From Jaltomata sinuosa (taxonomy: Eukaryota; Streptophyta; Magnoliopsida; Solanales; Solanaceae), in assembly GCA_003996215.1 (NCBI GenBank), contig QJPP01000818.1, forward strand, positions 1-64,000: a DNA stretch of 64,000 nt, given 5' to 3'. A program made the translations under genes and the position numbers. Under the pieces are notes generated by a model. That model did no database searches. It saw only the letters and a list, made by a program, of their open reading frames with translations, and was not told the origin of the DNA. Shown in pieces: positions 12,145 through 21,875 of this stretch; the stretch's first letter is position 1, and each line of letters opens with the position of its first letter.

Positions 12145-13690
12145 ATGTTTCGTATGAGATCTTAAGCTTTTGGTGGAGGAGAACCTTCTGCCCTTACACC
12201 TCTAACTCCAGCTAGGGGTTGGGGTGGTCGCAAGGGTAGAGGTAGGGGTTGTGGACGCCCCAGAGCAGTGGCACCAGCTAGGGCTGCTAGGGTTGAGATA
12301 GAGCCCGAGTATGACTACGAGACAGAGTTTGATCCAGAGCAGCAACATGTGGACTCAGGGGCAACTCAGGTACCACCAACTCCAGTACCTTCTCCAGCAT
12401 CAGTTTCTGTGCCAGCTTCAGCCACAGCTCAGTCTTCGGATATTACTTGTTCAGCTCTTGGGTATGATTGGGGAGAGTCCTTCTGAGATAGCCCAGACAT
12501 CCGCTCAGGGGGCAGCCCTGGGTGTTTCGAGTTTAGGAGCGTAGCCTGCTACTACGGCTCTCTATTCTGCGGTTGTTTGAGTCCCATTGGTTTCCCAACC
12601 TCTTGCTCCTCGCCCTACTATGATAGAGACGAAGCAGAAGGCCTTGGGTAGGTTTCTGAGATTGGCACCGCCGAGATTCGCTGGTATGTTGGGTCAGGAC
12701 CACATGATTTTGTTACCACCTGTGAGGAGATGTTCCATCATTTGGGGCTATTAGAGACTCACGGGGTCGGCTATACTTCATATCAGCTGTAGAGTCCAGT
12801 GAAGTTATAGTGGAGGGCACAAGTTGCTTGCAGGCCTTCGACATCACCTCCCTTAACCTGGTACGAGTTTTATGAGGACTTTATGGCCAAGTTCTTCCCA
12901 TAGAGTGATAGAGAGCATCAGAGGGAGGAGTTCACTAGACTTTCTCAGGATTCTATGACTGTCTCAGAGTACGAGACCCATTTCCATCAGCTTGCTCCAT
13001 TTGGGGCAATGATTATGCCTACTAAGGCTAACAGGGTCCGTAGATTTATTTGGGGGTTACAGAGAGAGTTTAGAGAGCCTACAGAGATATTGGTTGCTAG
13101 AGGTTAGTCATTCCAGGCCATTACGGACTATATCTGTACAATTGAGGATTCACATCGTCATGACACCAGGGCTAGAGATAAGAGGCCTCAACATCAGAGT
13201 GGCTACAGTGGTTCCTAGCATGGTGGTAGAGGATCAGGCCAATGGGGCCGAGGTTATCAGCCATAGCAGCACAGGGTCAGTCCAGTCGACTATTTCAGGA
13301 CTCACTTCAGGCTTTGGGTTCTCAGTTTGAGCATGGTTAGGGCAGTCAGCGAGGTCACAATGGCCAGCCGTTGAGAGGTATAAATTTTGGGGCATCAGGC
13401 CGTGATGGCCATTCAGGTTTTGCTGGTTCATACCATTCGAGTAGGTCATCAGGGGCTTATTTTACTTGCGGTGTGGTTGGTCATTTTGCTAGAGATTTCC
13501 CCCAGTAGGGTACAGTTCAATCGGCAGAGTCATTACGAGCAGTTCAGCCTCCAGCTAAAAGGGGTGGTGGTCAGGCTAGGGGTGGTGCTCCACGTGGTAG
13601 AGTAGGTGGTAGGTATGGCGGTCGGGCAGGTGGAGGTCGTCGTCAGTTCTATGCGGTCCTTGGGAGACCGAAGGTAGAGGCCTCGGATGC
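12145..13690 (+). pseudogene. gag: gag of element A (Tekay-like), decayed
   Basis: Gag forms the particle that packages retrotransposon RNA. From the ATG after the leader the frame gives a basic RGRG-rich N-terminus, a proline/glutamine linker, then a capsid region of the Retrotrans_gag type from ~12640 (LGRFLRLAPPRF, then EEMFHHLGLLETHG, W.EF...FMAKF, SEYETHFHQLAPF) to ~13160. A zinc knuckle follows at ~13455-13502 in which the first and last Cys are lost (YFTC GVVGHFARDF). Stops interrupt it at 12901 and elsewhere and there are frameshifts. The stop at 12901 is shared with the gag of element C at 56311. Not functional. Confidence 0.85.
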
Positions 13691-14149
13691 CGTGATCACA
13701 GGTACAATTTCTATATGTTGTCAGCCAGCTTATGCTTTGTTTGATCCTGGATCCACTTGTTCATATATATCTGCCTACTTTTTTCCTTGTTTGGGGTTGG
13801 CTGATCAGCCATTATCTGTTGCTATTTCTATTTTTACCCAGTAGGAGATTCTTTAGTAGTGGATCAGATTGTGAGATCCTGTGTGATATCTATTGGTGAT
13901 TTAGAGGCTTGGGTTGACTTGATAATACTTGATATGTTAGACTTTGATATGATACTGGGCATGGACTGGTTATCCCCTCACCGTGCGGTTTTAGATTGTT
14001 ATGCCATGACCGTTACCATAGTCGTGCCTGGTGTATCCCCGGTTGTGTGGCAGGGTTCTATCAGCCATGCACCATCTGGGATCATCTCTTGTCTTTGGGC
14101 TAGGAAGTTGATTTTCCATGGGTGTTTAGCTTATCTAGCATATTTTTGA
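13691..14149 (+). pseudogene. Aspartic protease domain of element A
   Basis: The retropepsin-type domain cleaves Gag-Pol. ALFDPGSTCSYIS carries the catalytic Asp (codon 13743-13745) with DPGS in place of the usual D(S/T)G, a form also present in element C. A flap and second half follow (LGMDWLSPHRAVLDC). One base is missing near 13838 relative to element C, shifting the frame, and the linker to RT ends in a TGA at 14147 that element C shares (57547). Confidence 0.8.
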
Positions 14150-15085
14150 GATGTTAGTGCTGACCCTACGTCTTCTGAGTCTGTTCCTGTGGTTAGAGAC
14201 TTCCTAGATGTGTTTCCTACCGACCTGCCAGGCCTACTACCTGAGAGAGATATTGATTTTGCCATTGACCTAAAGCTGGGCACTAGGCCCATTTCTATTC
14301 CTCCCTACCGTATGACTCCTACTAAGTTGAGAGAGCTTAAGGAGAAGCTCCAGGACATGTTAGCTAAGGGGTTTATTAGACTAAGTGTGTCTCCTTGGGG
14401 TGCTCCTGTTCTCTTCGTGAAGAAGAAAGATGGGTCGATGCGGATGTGTATTGACCATCGTTAGTTGAATAAGGTGACAGTGAAGAATAGGTATTCGATG
14501 CCCAAGATTGATGACTTATTTGATCAGCTTCAGGGTTCTGCCGTGTTTTCGAAGATGGATTTGAGGTCCAACTACCATCAGTTGAGGATTAGGGCGGAGG
14601 ACATCCCTAAGACAACATTCAGGACATGTTATGGCCACTATGAGTTCCTGGTGATGCCTTTTGGGTTGACTAACACCCCCGCAGCCTTTATGGATTTGAT
14701 GCATAGGGTTCTTAGCCCGTACATGGATACGTTTTTGATAGTACTCATTGATGACATTCTGATATACTCGAGGAGTAGGGGCAAGAACGAGCAACATTTG
14801 AGGACTATACTTCAGACTTTGAGAGATCATCGGCTTTATGCCAAGTTCTCAAAGTGTGAGTTTTGGCTTGAGTCAGTTGCATTCCTAGGACACATGGTGT
14901 CTAAGGATGGGATTAGATTTGACCCAGGTAAGATTTCTGTTGTTCGTTATTGGCCTAGACCTACTACTCCTACCGAGGTTCATAGCTTTGTTTGTTTAGC
15001 CGGGTACTACAGACGGTTAGTTGAGGGATTTTCTTCCATAGAAGCACCCTTCACTATGCTGACTAGGAAGGATGTTTCATTCTAG
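14150..15085 (+). pseudogene. pol: Reverse transcriptase of element A
   Basis: RT copies the element RNA into DNA. It is the best-preserved part of the element, with two long open pieces (14189-14464 and 14465-15085) split by one TAG at 14462. Motifs in order: VRDFLDVFPTDLPGLLPERD, PPYRM, GFIRLSVSPWGAPVLFVKKKDGSMRMCIDHR, FSKMDLRSNYHQLRI (first catalytic Asp at 14558), MPFGLTNTPAAFMDLM, LIDDILIYS (catalytic DD at 14750-14755), KCEFWL and FLGHMVS. All three catalytic Asp codons are present. The wording is typical of Ty3/gypsy chromoviruses. It ends at TAG 15083. Confidence 0.92.
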
Positions 15086-15685
15086 TGGTCGGATCAGTGC
15101 GAGGATAACTTTCAGAGTCTTAAGGCCTGATTGACTTCAGCTCCAGTTCTGACTTTGCCGGTTGAGGGTCAGAGTTTCTCCATGTATTGTGATGCTTCGG
15201 GGGTCGGTCTTGGTTGTGTGTTGATGTAGCAGGGTTGAGTGATAGCATATGCATTGAGACAGGTGAAGGTTCACAAGCACAAGTACCCCACTCATGACTT
15301 GGAGTTAGCGGTGGTAGTCTTCGCTCTCAAGATCTGAAGGCACTACTTATATGGAGCGCATTGTGAGATATTCACCGATTATCATAGTCTTTAGTACATT
15401 ACGAGTCAGCGGGAGCTGAACTCGAGGCAGAGGAGATGGATTGAGTTGCTGAAGGACTATGATTTCACTATTCTATACCATCTAGGCAAGGCAAACATGG
15501 TAGAATATGCTTTGAGTCAGAAGATGGTGAGTATGGGCAACCTATCTTCACTATCAGTTTTGAAGCGACCGTTGCCCTTGGACATCCAGTCCTTGGCTAA
15601 TCGATTGGTTAGGCTTGACTTGTCAGATCCTAGTAGAGTTCTTGCCAGTGTTGAGGTTCATTCCACTTTAGTTGACTTGATTTAG
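15086..15685 (+). pseudogene. RNase H and connection region of element A
   Basis: RNase H removes the RNA template. Visible motifs are YCDASGVGLGCVL with a catalytic Asp, IAYALRQVKVHKHKYPTHDLELAVVVFAL (normally ASRQL.HE.NYPTHDLELAAV), EIFTDYHSL and YHLGKANMVEYALSQK. At least five stops break the frame. Element C has lost exactly this region by deletion. Stops at 15683 and 15689 are shared with element C (58326, 58332). Confidence 0.85.
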
Positions 15686-16785
15686 AGCTGACAGTTTGAG
15701 GATCAGGGTTTGTGCGACCTTCGTGACCAGGTGGTTCGAGGTGAGGCCAGCTGGGCTACTTTGGGTTCTGATGGTATTCTAAGGTATGATGGTTGACTTT
15801 GTGTTCCAAGGTTTGGTGACTTGATTCAGTTGATACTTCGTGAGGCCTATTATTCCAGGTATTCCATTCATCTAGGTGTCGCGAAGATGTATAGAGATTT
15901 GAGGTAGCTTTACTGGTGGAATGGTATGAAGTGGGACGTGGCAGAGTTTGTATCTTAGTGCTTGAATTGTCAGCATATTAAGTTCGAGCACATGAGGCCG
16001 GGTGGTTAGATGCAGCGACTTTCCATTCCTGAGTGGAAGTGGGAAGGTATTACTATGGACTCGTTATTGGTTTACCTCGTACTTCTCGTGGGTTTGACTC
16101 TATTTGGGTTATCGTTGATAGGCTAACTAAGTCAGCACACTTCTTGTCGGTTCAGATTTCTTACGGGGCAGAGAGGCTAGTTCAAATCTACATTCGAGAG
16201 ATTGTCCGGTTGTACGGGGTTCCAGCTTCTATCACTTCAGACCATGACACTAAGTTCATATCTCAGTTCTAGAGAGCTATACAGAGGGATTTGGGTATAG
16301 AAGTTCAGCTTAGTACTGCTTTCCACCCTCAGACAGATGGCCAGTCCGAGAGGACTATTCAGGTCCTGGAGGACATGTTTTGGGCTTGTGTTCTTGACTT
16401 TGGAGGGTCATAGGATCAGTTTGTGCTATTGGTCGAGTTTGCGTATAATAATAGTTTCCATTCGAGCATTAGCATGGCACCTTTCGAGGCTTTGTAAGGT
16501 AGGTATTATAGATCGCCGATTGGTTGGTTTGACGAGTTAGAGTCCCAACCGCAGAGTATAGATTTGCTTAGGGATTCCTTGGATTGAGTTCGTTTGATTA
16601 AGGATAGGCTTAGAGTGGCCCAGAGGAGGCAGAAGAGCTACGCTGATCGTAGACTTCGTGCCTTGGAGTTCGGTGTTGGTGATTTGGTTTTCCTTTGGGT
16701 GTCGCCCATGAAGGGCATGATGAGATTTGGTCGACGGGGAAATCTTAGCCCCAAGTTTATTATGCCGTTTGAGATTTAAAGAGGG
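15686..16785 (+). pseudogene. Integrase of element A
   Basis: Integrase inserts the DNA copy. The HHCC zinc domain (~15840-15980) reads SIHLGVAKMYRDLR.LYWW...C.NCQ with stops. The core has the catalytic Asp in TMD (16058-16060), then after a one-base deletion LPRTSRGFDSIWVIVDRLTKSAHF, TSDHD with the second Asp at 16240, and GQSERTIQVLEDM with the Glu at 16348, giving 35 residues between them (the DD35E spacing). AYNNSFHSSISMAPFEAL and VGDLVFLWVSPMKGMMRFGRRGNLSPKF follow. Several stops and frameshifts. Confidence 0.88.
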
Positions 16786-17063
16786 TTGGTAGTGTTGCCT
16801 ACATATTGGCTTTGCCTCTGCTGTTTTCAACTATTCACCCATTTTTCCATGTCTCGATATTGCACCGGTATGTGCCAGATGAGTCTCATGTGTTGCATTT
16901 CAATTTGGTTCAGTTAGACGAGAGTTTGTCATTTATTGAGGAGCCGATAGCTATTCTGGACAGAGATATCAGGAGATTAAGATCTAGGGAGATTCTGGTT
17001 GTCAAAGTTCAGTGGAGGCACCGTCTGGTCGAGGAGGCTACTTGGGAGACCGAGAGTGAGTAG
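16786..17063 (+). pseudogene. Integrase tail and chromodomain of element A
   Basis: HPFFHVSILHRYVPDESHVL is followed by LDESLSFIEEPIAILDRDIRRLRSREILVVKVQWRHRLVEEATWETESE, ended by TAG. The LDRD...LR...VKVQW.....EEATWE pattern is the chromodomain that defines chromoviruses and, with 3-4 kb LTRs, points to the Tekay/Del lineage. The open piece is 16806-17063. The same end occurs at 2-139, and a scrap of it (EEATL) at ~20840 in the LARD-like element. Confidence 0.88.
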
Positions 17064-17147
17064 CGTGCTCAGTATCCGCAGTTGTTCGAGCCTTCATGTA
17101 CTCCCTTCTTCTTGACTTTCGAGGATGAAAGTCCTTTTAGTAGTGGA

Positions 17148-17875
17148 TGTTCTGATGAGCCTTTTGGTAATCTTCACGTTTACGCATTCATGGCACTGTT
17201 AGAGCTTTCCTGTAGTGGCCCCAAGTCATTTATGGCTTGCTAGGACTGGTAGTCTGGTGTGCTGGCCGTTCATTTTGTTGTTTTGCCCTTTTTCCTATTT
17301 TAGGGCTTTAACTTAGAATATCGTTCACTTTAGTCAACATTCTTAGCTAACGTGCTAGAAATTGAATTCTGACAGTTTTGTTAGCTCCATTGCATTGAGT
17401 TTGGTCTAGTTTAACCTTTAGTTGAGGCCTGAGAACTTCCAGTGTGGCTTTGGTGTGGTTTTCTTTTTTTTTCAGGCCATTTAGAGTTGAAAGTGTAACT
17501 TTGGGTGACTTTCAATGATCAGAGTGTCGGATTCGAAATCTGATGATTCCATCAGCTCCAAAATGATGAGTTTGGGTTAGGAGGGTGGTTTGTTCAGGTT
17601 CTGGGTGAGCCAGACTCATTTTGAGCCTTTGAGTTTCTTTTTGTAAGTGTTGACTTTGGTCAACATTTCTTTGAAATGACCTCCTTTGGAAGTTTCATCA
17701 ACTCCATTGAGTCTGGAACATCGTTTCCACTGTGTTAGCATTATCGGTTTTTGAATATCGGTCTCCGATTGTGCCCGGAACACACCGTAGGGAATTCTAG
17801 TGCAACTGGTTTTATTGCAGGTTGCAGGCCTTCAGGGCCAATGGCGCCCAGGCAGCGCGATCGCGCTAGCCCATA
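17148..17875 (+). mobile_element. 3' LTR of element A, only the first 728 bp
   Basis: Starts TGTTCTGATGAGCC right after CGAGGATGAAAG...AGTAGTGGA (polypurine-tract position) and follows the sister LTRs to GCGCGATCGCGCTAGCCCAT. The next base begins unrelated gag sequence of another element. The 14 bp palindrome AGCGCGATCGCGCT (17854-17867) is the start of the U3 array. The break therefore falls inside the array. Confidence 0.8.
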
Positions 17876-18185
17876 GTGACTGGTCAGGTTCTGTGAGATC
17901 TTCCCATCGGACTTCATCTGGTAAAGGTTGTTTTTGATGTGGTGAGTGTGGGTACTTTACTAGGAATTGCCCCATGATTCTGTATCCTAGTCAGCCTGGT
18001 TGTTGTGATTGTGGGGAAGTTGGTCACCTTTATAGAGCTTGTCGTCGGCGAGGGATGGCAAAGCTTTCAGCTTTAACTACTCAGTCAAGAGTTAGATCCT
18101 ATCAGTCTGATGCCCTTCTTAGTGGGCCCGAGGTAGAGGTTACTGATATCATTCCTCCAGGTTAGGCTCCTGTTGCCTCTGACTT
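17876..18185 (+). pseudogene. gag: gag fragment with two CCHC zinc knuckles
   Basis: The first knuckle spans 17929-17970, with Cys codons at 17929 and 17938, a TGA between them, and the His changed to Tyr (ECGYFTRNC). The second (18001-18042) is a perfect CX2CX4HX4C: CCDCGEVGHLYRAC. The frame stays open to a TAG at 18163 through RRRGMAKLSALTTQSRVRS. Zinc knuckles bind the element RNA. Element A has a single, decayed knuckle, so this belongs to a different gag, the only coding remnant of the non-autonomous element that continues to 24642. Confidence 0.8.
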
Positions 18186-20950
18186 GTGATAGTACTGTTC
18201 CAGATGTAATTCCTTCCCTTCTATCATTTATTTGCTTATATGCCTACTTGCTGCTTACTTAGTTTTTTGACTACTTGAATTGTAGTGTTTATGCATTGTT
18301 CTATCAGTAGTTTATTTCTTTAGTAGTGGATGGGGTAAGTTTTCCTTGTGAGGTGTTTTAACTAGAGTTGTAGCTTGTGGGTAGTTCTTGGTAGTCTGTT
18401 CTTATTAGGTTTATCCTCGTTTCGTTGTGGCTTTAGGCTTGTGTTGAGTCTTCCTTGTTGAGCGGTCCTAGATGGTTGTTGCCTTTGCTATTTCCTAGCA
18501 TTTGCTAAAAGTTCTTGGGGTTAGGTGTTACCAGTGGTTGTGCCAGAGTTTGAGCTTTGTCTAAAGTTGAGAGGTGTTTGTTATGCTAGTGAGAATGGCT
18601 TGGCTTTTCTTTCCCGGGTGATTAGCATCGACCCTCTTTGTTGGTTGGTTTAGGAGGTTGGCAAGTATGTGGGTTGTTCCCATAGTCTCCCTTAGTTTCT
18701 TTTTTGTTAGGTTGTCTTATTGTTTCCCTTATTCCAGTTAGGATGATCTTGATCGTAGTTCTCTTGTTGAGCTTTTGAGTGAGGCATGGTGGTTGATTTC
18801 TGACTGTAGCATCTTGGCTAAGTGTTGACTGTAGCCTCGTGGTTGAGATGTGTTCGTAGCATTCTGGGTGAGTCAGGCATCCGACCCATTTTCTCCTTTC
18901 TTGTTAGGTTTTGACAATGTAAGTATGGGAGCTAAGGAAACGACTCCATATTTAATTTGAGAAAGAGTTTGTAGGGTTCATTATATGCTAAGGAAGGGTT
19001 TTGTTTAGGTGAAGAAGAAGGGAGATGACTCTTTGTGCGTTCTTGTGTGTTTTAGTAGTTGATTGAGGTGATGATGAAGGTTTTCCTTGGGTTGTATGTT
19101 TGTGATTTTATTCAACCATTTTTTACAAATTTTAGTTGTTTTTCCTTTGATTGGTTTTAGATTTCAATAGCAGATGCAGTTTTGGCAACTTCCATATTCA
19201 TGGCCTAAGTGGCTCCAGCTCTATTAGTGTCCTTCGATGGTGGATGAGTCTACTTATGGGTTTAGACAAAGGCATTGATCGGTAATTGAGGTTTAGTTTC
19301 AGAATGGTGGGTTGGCAAACTACTCCAGATGATACATTGTTGGTTCTTCTCAGTTGCAGCTTCTTGGGTTAGAAGGCAATGAGTTCAGACAACTTAGCTT
19401 CCCCATTTCTGTTGTGGAGTGATAGTTGGCCTTGGACACCTAGTCCTTGGCTAACCTTTGAGTTAGACTGGACATTCCAGAAATTAGCAGTGTTCTAGAT
19501 AGTATGAGGTTCCCTCTACCATGGTTGGATAGACTCAGTGGTGTAAGTTTGATATTCAGCAGTGGTGTATGCTATATGTGATCAGGTTGTGCGGGTTAAG
19601 GATAACGAGGCTATTTTAAGTTTTAATGGTAAGTTTTAATGGTACGTTGGGATTGATCATCATCTTCGTTAGTGAGAGTTTGAAATGTTTGTTTAGTTGG
19701 GTCTTCAAGGGTTGTCTTTTATCTAAGGTTCCAGTGTTAGTTAGACTCGGCCAATATGGACTAGAAGTTTTTCATGTTGTGTGCTTCGATACGGTTGGTT
19801 TGTGTGCTGAGACAGTAGAATAGTTGATTCGAGCCAAAGGGATGAGTTGAAGTCATATGCAAATTTCAATGGCTAGATGGCAACTTTGAACCCCAAGCAC
19901 CTTTTTCTTTGCCTACGGGGTGTCTTGACTTGGTATTCATGGTATGATAGACTTTTTTTCAAGGTGAGATTAGTAAGGCAATTTCAAATTCGAATGGTGT
20001 TCAAGTATTCAGAGTAGCAACATGTACTTCTTAGAGTTTGAAGCTTAGTGATATTTATGGACTTCATGGTAGGCTTACCACCCTCCTCGTAGGGTTTTGG
20101 TTTTGGTTTGGGTCTGTTGGGCAGGTTTCCCTGGTTCAATCGCTTCCAGTTGATCCAGACTCGGCAAGATGCAGCAGTTGGGTTAGTTCTAGAGTTTGGA
20201 AGTTTTCTCCTTCAACACAGAGTGTTCACACATGGCTTTCCTAACCATGGTGTGCAAAGTTCAGTGATCGAGTTTGATGTTAGTAAAAGTGTTTGTTTGT
20301 TGGTTGATGGTCAGTCAGGGTAGGTAACTCTAATTTTTGATGATATGCTTCCGATTGTTATCTTGGATGGCAAAGGCTAGTAGGCTATAACTTAGTTTGG
20401 AATGGGTTTGAGTAAAAAGGGTGAATTCGTATGTGGGTAGAGTATAAGAGGGAACTATGGATCTCCTCAGTTGATGTTTTGAGAGTGGCTCGAGTGTTCA
20501 ACTTATATGAAGTGTCATGATTATAGTACAAAAGTATTTAGTTCAAAATAAAAGGGTTTTGCGGACCAGCAGGTTCATTAGTTATAGTTTTGGTTGTTGG
20601 CTTTTTTGGCAAACTTGGTTGTGGTTTCAAAGATTCGAGTTTTGTGTGTTGATCACTTTGCTTCTCTAGTTTCCGTGTTGTGTCAGTGCTTTCCAGTTGA
20701 GATTCTCGAAGTTTAGTTTGGGTTGGCAAATCTTTGGAGTTTTGGAGTTTGAGTTTGGAATCTAGCTTGGCTTGTAAGGAGTTTAGTCTTGGTTGCTTTC
20801 CTTGGTTCTATTCTATTTGGTGCTGTCCAGTAGAGGAGGCTACCCTGGTTGTCCAAGAGAGTAGTGCGGGCTGTGTTTCCATTGTTCCTTTAATCTCTAG
20901 TCTTTCCTTCTTTCCTGACTTTCGAGGATGAAAGTCTTTTTAGTAGTGGA
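18186..20950 (+). mobile_element. Internal region of a non-autonomous Tekay derivative (LARD/TR-GAG-like)
   Basis: 2.77 kb without pol motifs between a gag zinc-knuckle fragment and a 3' LTR. It is collinear with 4051-6899 at roughly 70% by eye over many blocks. Near the right end a scrap of chromodomain (GTAGAGGAGGCTACCCTGG) and the GAGGATGAAAG tract remain, so this is a deletion derivative of a chromovirus that kept the replication ends. Gag without pol matches the TR-GAG or LARD description. No intact ORF is seen. Confidence 0.65.
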
Positions 20951-21650
20951 TGATGTAATGACCCTTCAGGTCATTTATGCATGTTCTTCTTTCTTGTAGT
21001 GTTAGAGCTTGCCTGTAGAGGCCCAAAGTCATTTATGTCTTACTGGGACCCGTAGTTCAGTGCCCGGGCCATTTGTCTGGTCTTTTTGGTTGTTCCTTGT
21101 TTTAGAGCTTTAAGCTTTTTAAATTGCTGACTTCAGTCAACATTCTTGGTGAAAATGCTCATAAGTGAATTCTGACAGTTCCATTAGCTTTGGAGCATGG
21201 ACTTTGGTCTAGTTGGACCTTTGGTCGGGATCTAGGATCTTTTCATCTTGGAATTCTCTCTCATTTTGTGTTTTCAGGCCAGTTCGGCTTCTTTGGTTGA
21301 CTTTGGTCAACATTTGTAGAAGACGCCCTCATATGGAAATTCTGTCAGCGCTGTTGGCTCCAAAATGTCGTGTTTAGGCTAGAGGGACCATTGGTTCGGT
21401 CCCGAGGCTTCCATACTTGATTTCAGCCCATGAGTTCCATTTTGGGAATTGTTGGCCTAAAGGTTTATTTTGGTTGAGGGGCCCACTTTTCATTAAATTT
21501 ACCTCCGATGGGATTTTCGTCAAGTTCATTGGATTCAAAATGTTGTTTCTAGTCGAATAGCATAGGTCATTTGTGTTCGTGGGACCCTAGAGCGTTCTCG
21601 GGGACCCAAAGTGTGAAAATCTTCCTTGGAATGTTGTTGTTGCTGTTGGA

Positions 21651-21855
21651 GCGCACCTGCACCTATTTGGGTGCCGTTACACAAGCGCACCTGCACCTAT
21701 TTTGGTGCCGTTGCACCAGTGCACCTGCACCTCTTTGGGTGTCATTGCACTAGCACACCTGCGCCTGTTTGGGTGTCATTGCACCAGCGCACCTGCCCCT
21801 ATTTGGGTGCCGTTGCACCAGCGCACCTGCACTGCTTTTGCGCGCACCTGCACCT
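21651..21855 (+). repeat. ~34 bp minisatellite in LTR U3
   Basis: About five full and two partial copies of GCGCACCTGCACCTATTT followed by GGGTGCCGTTGCACCAG. Each unit contains inverted GGTGC and GCACC parts. It occupies the place where sister LTRs carry GCGATCGC-type palindromes, ending 12 bp before the TATA box. Confidence 0.85.
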
Positions 21856-21867
21856 AGCGGGCCAGCT

Positions 21868-21875
21868 TTTATAAG
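21868..21875 (+). promoter_or_regulatory. Probable LTR TATA box
   Basis: TTTATAAG directly after the minisatellite, at the same relative position as the boxes at 7824 and 52808. Confidence 0.45.
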
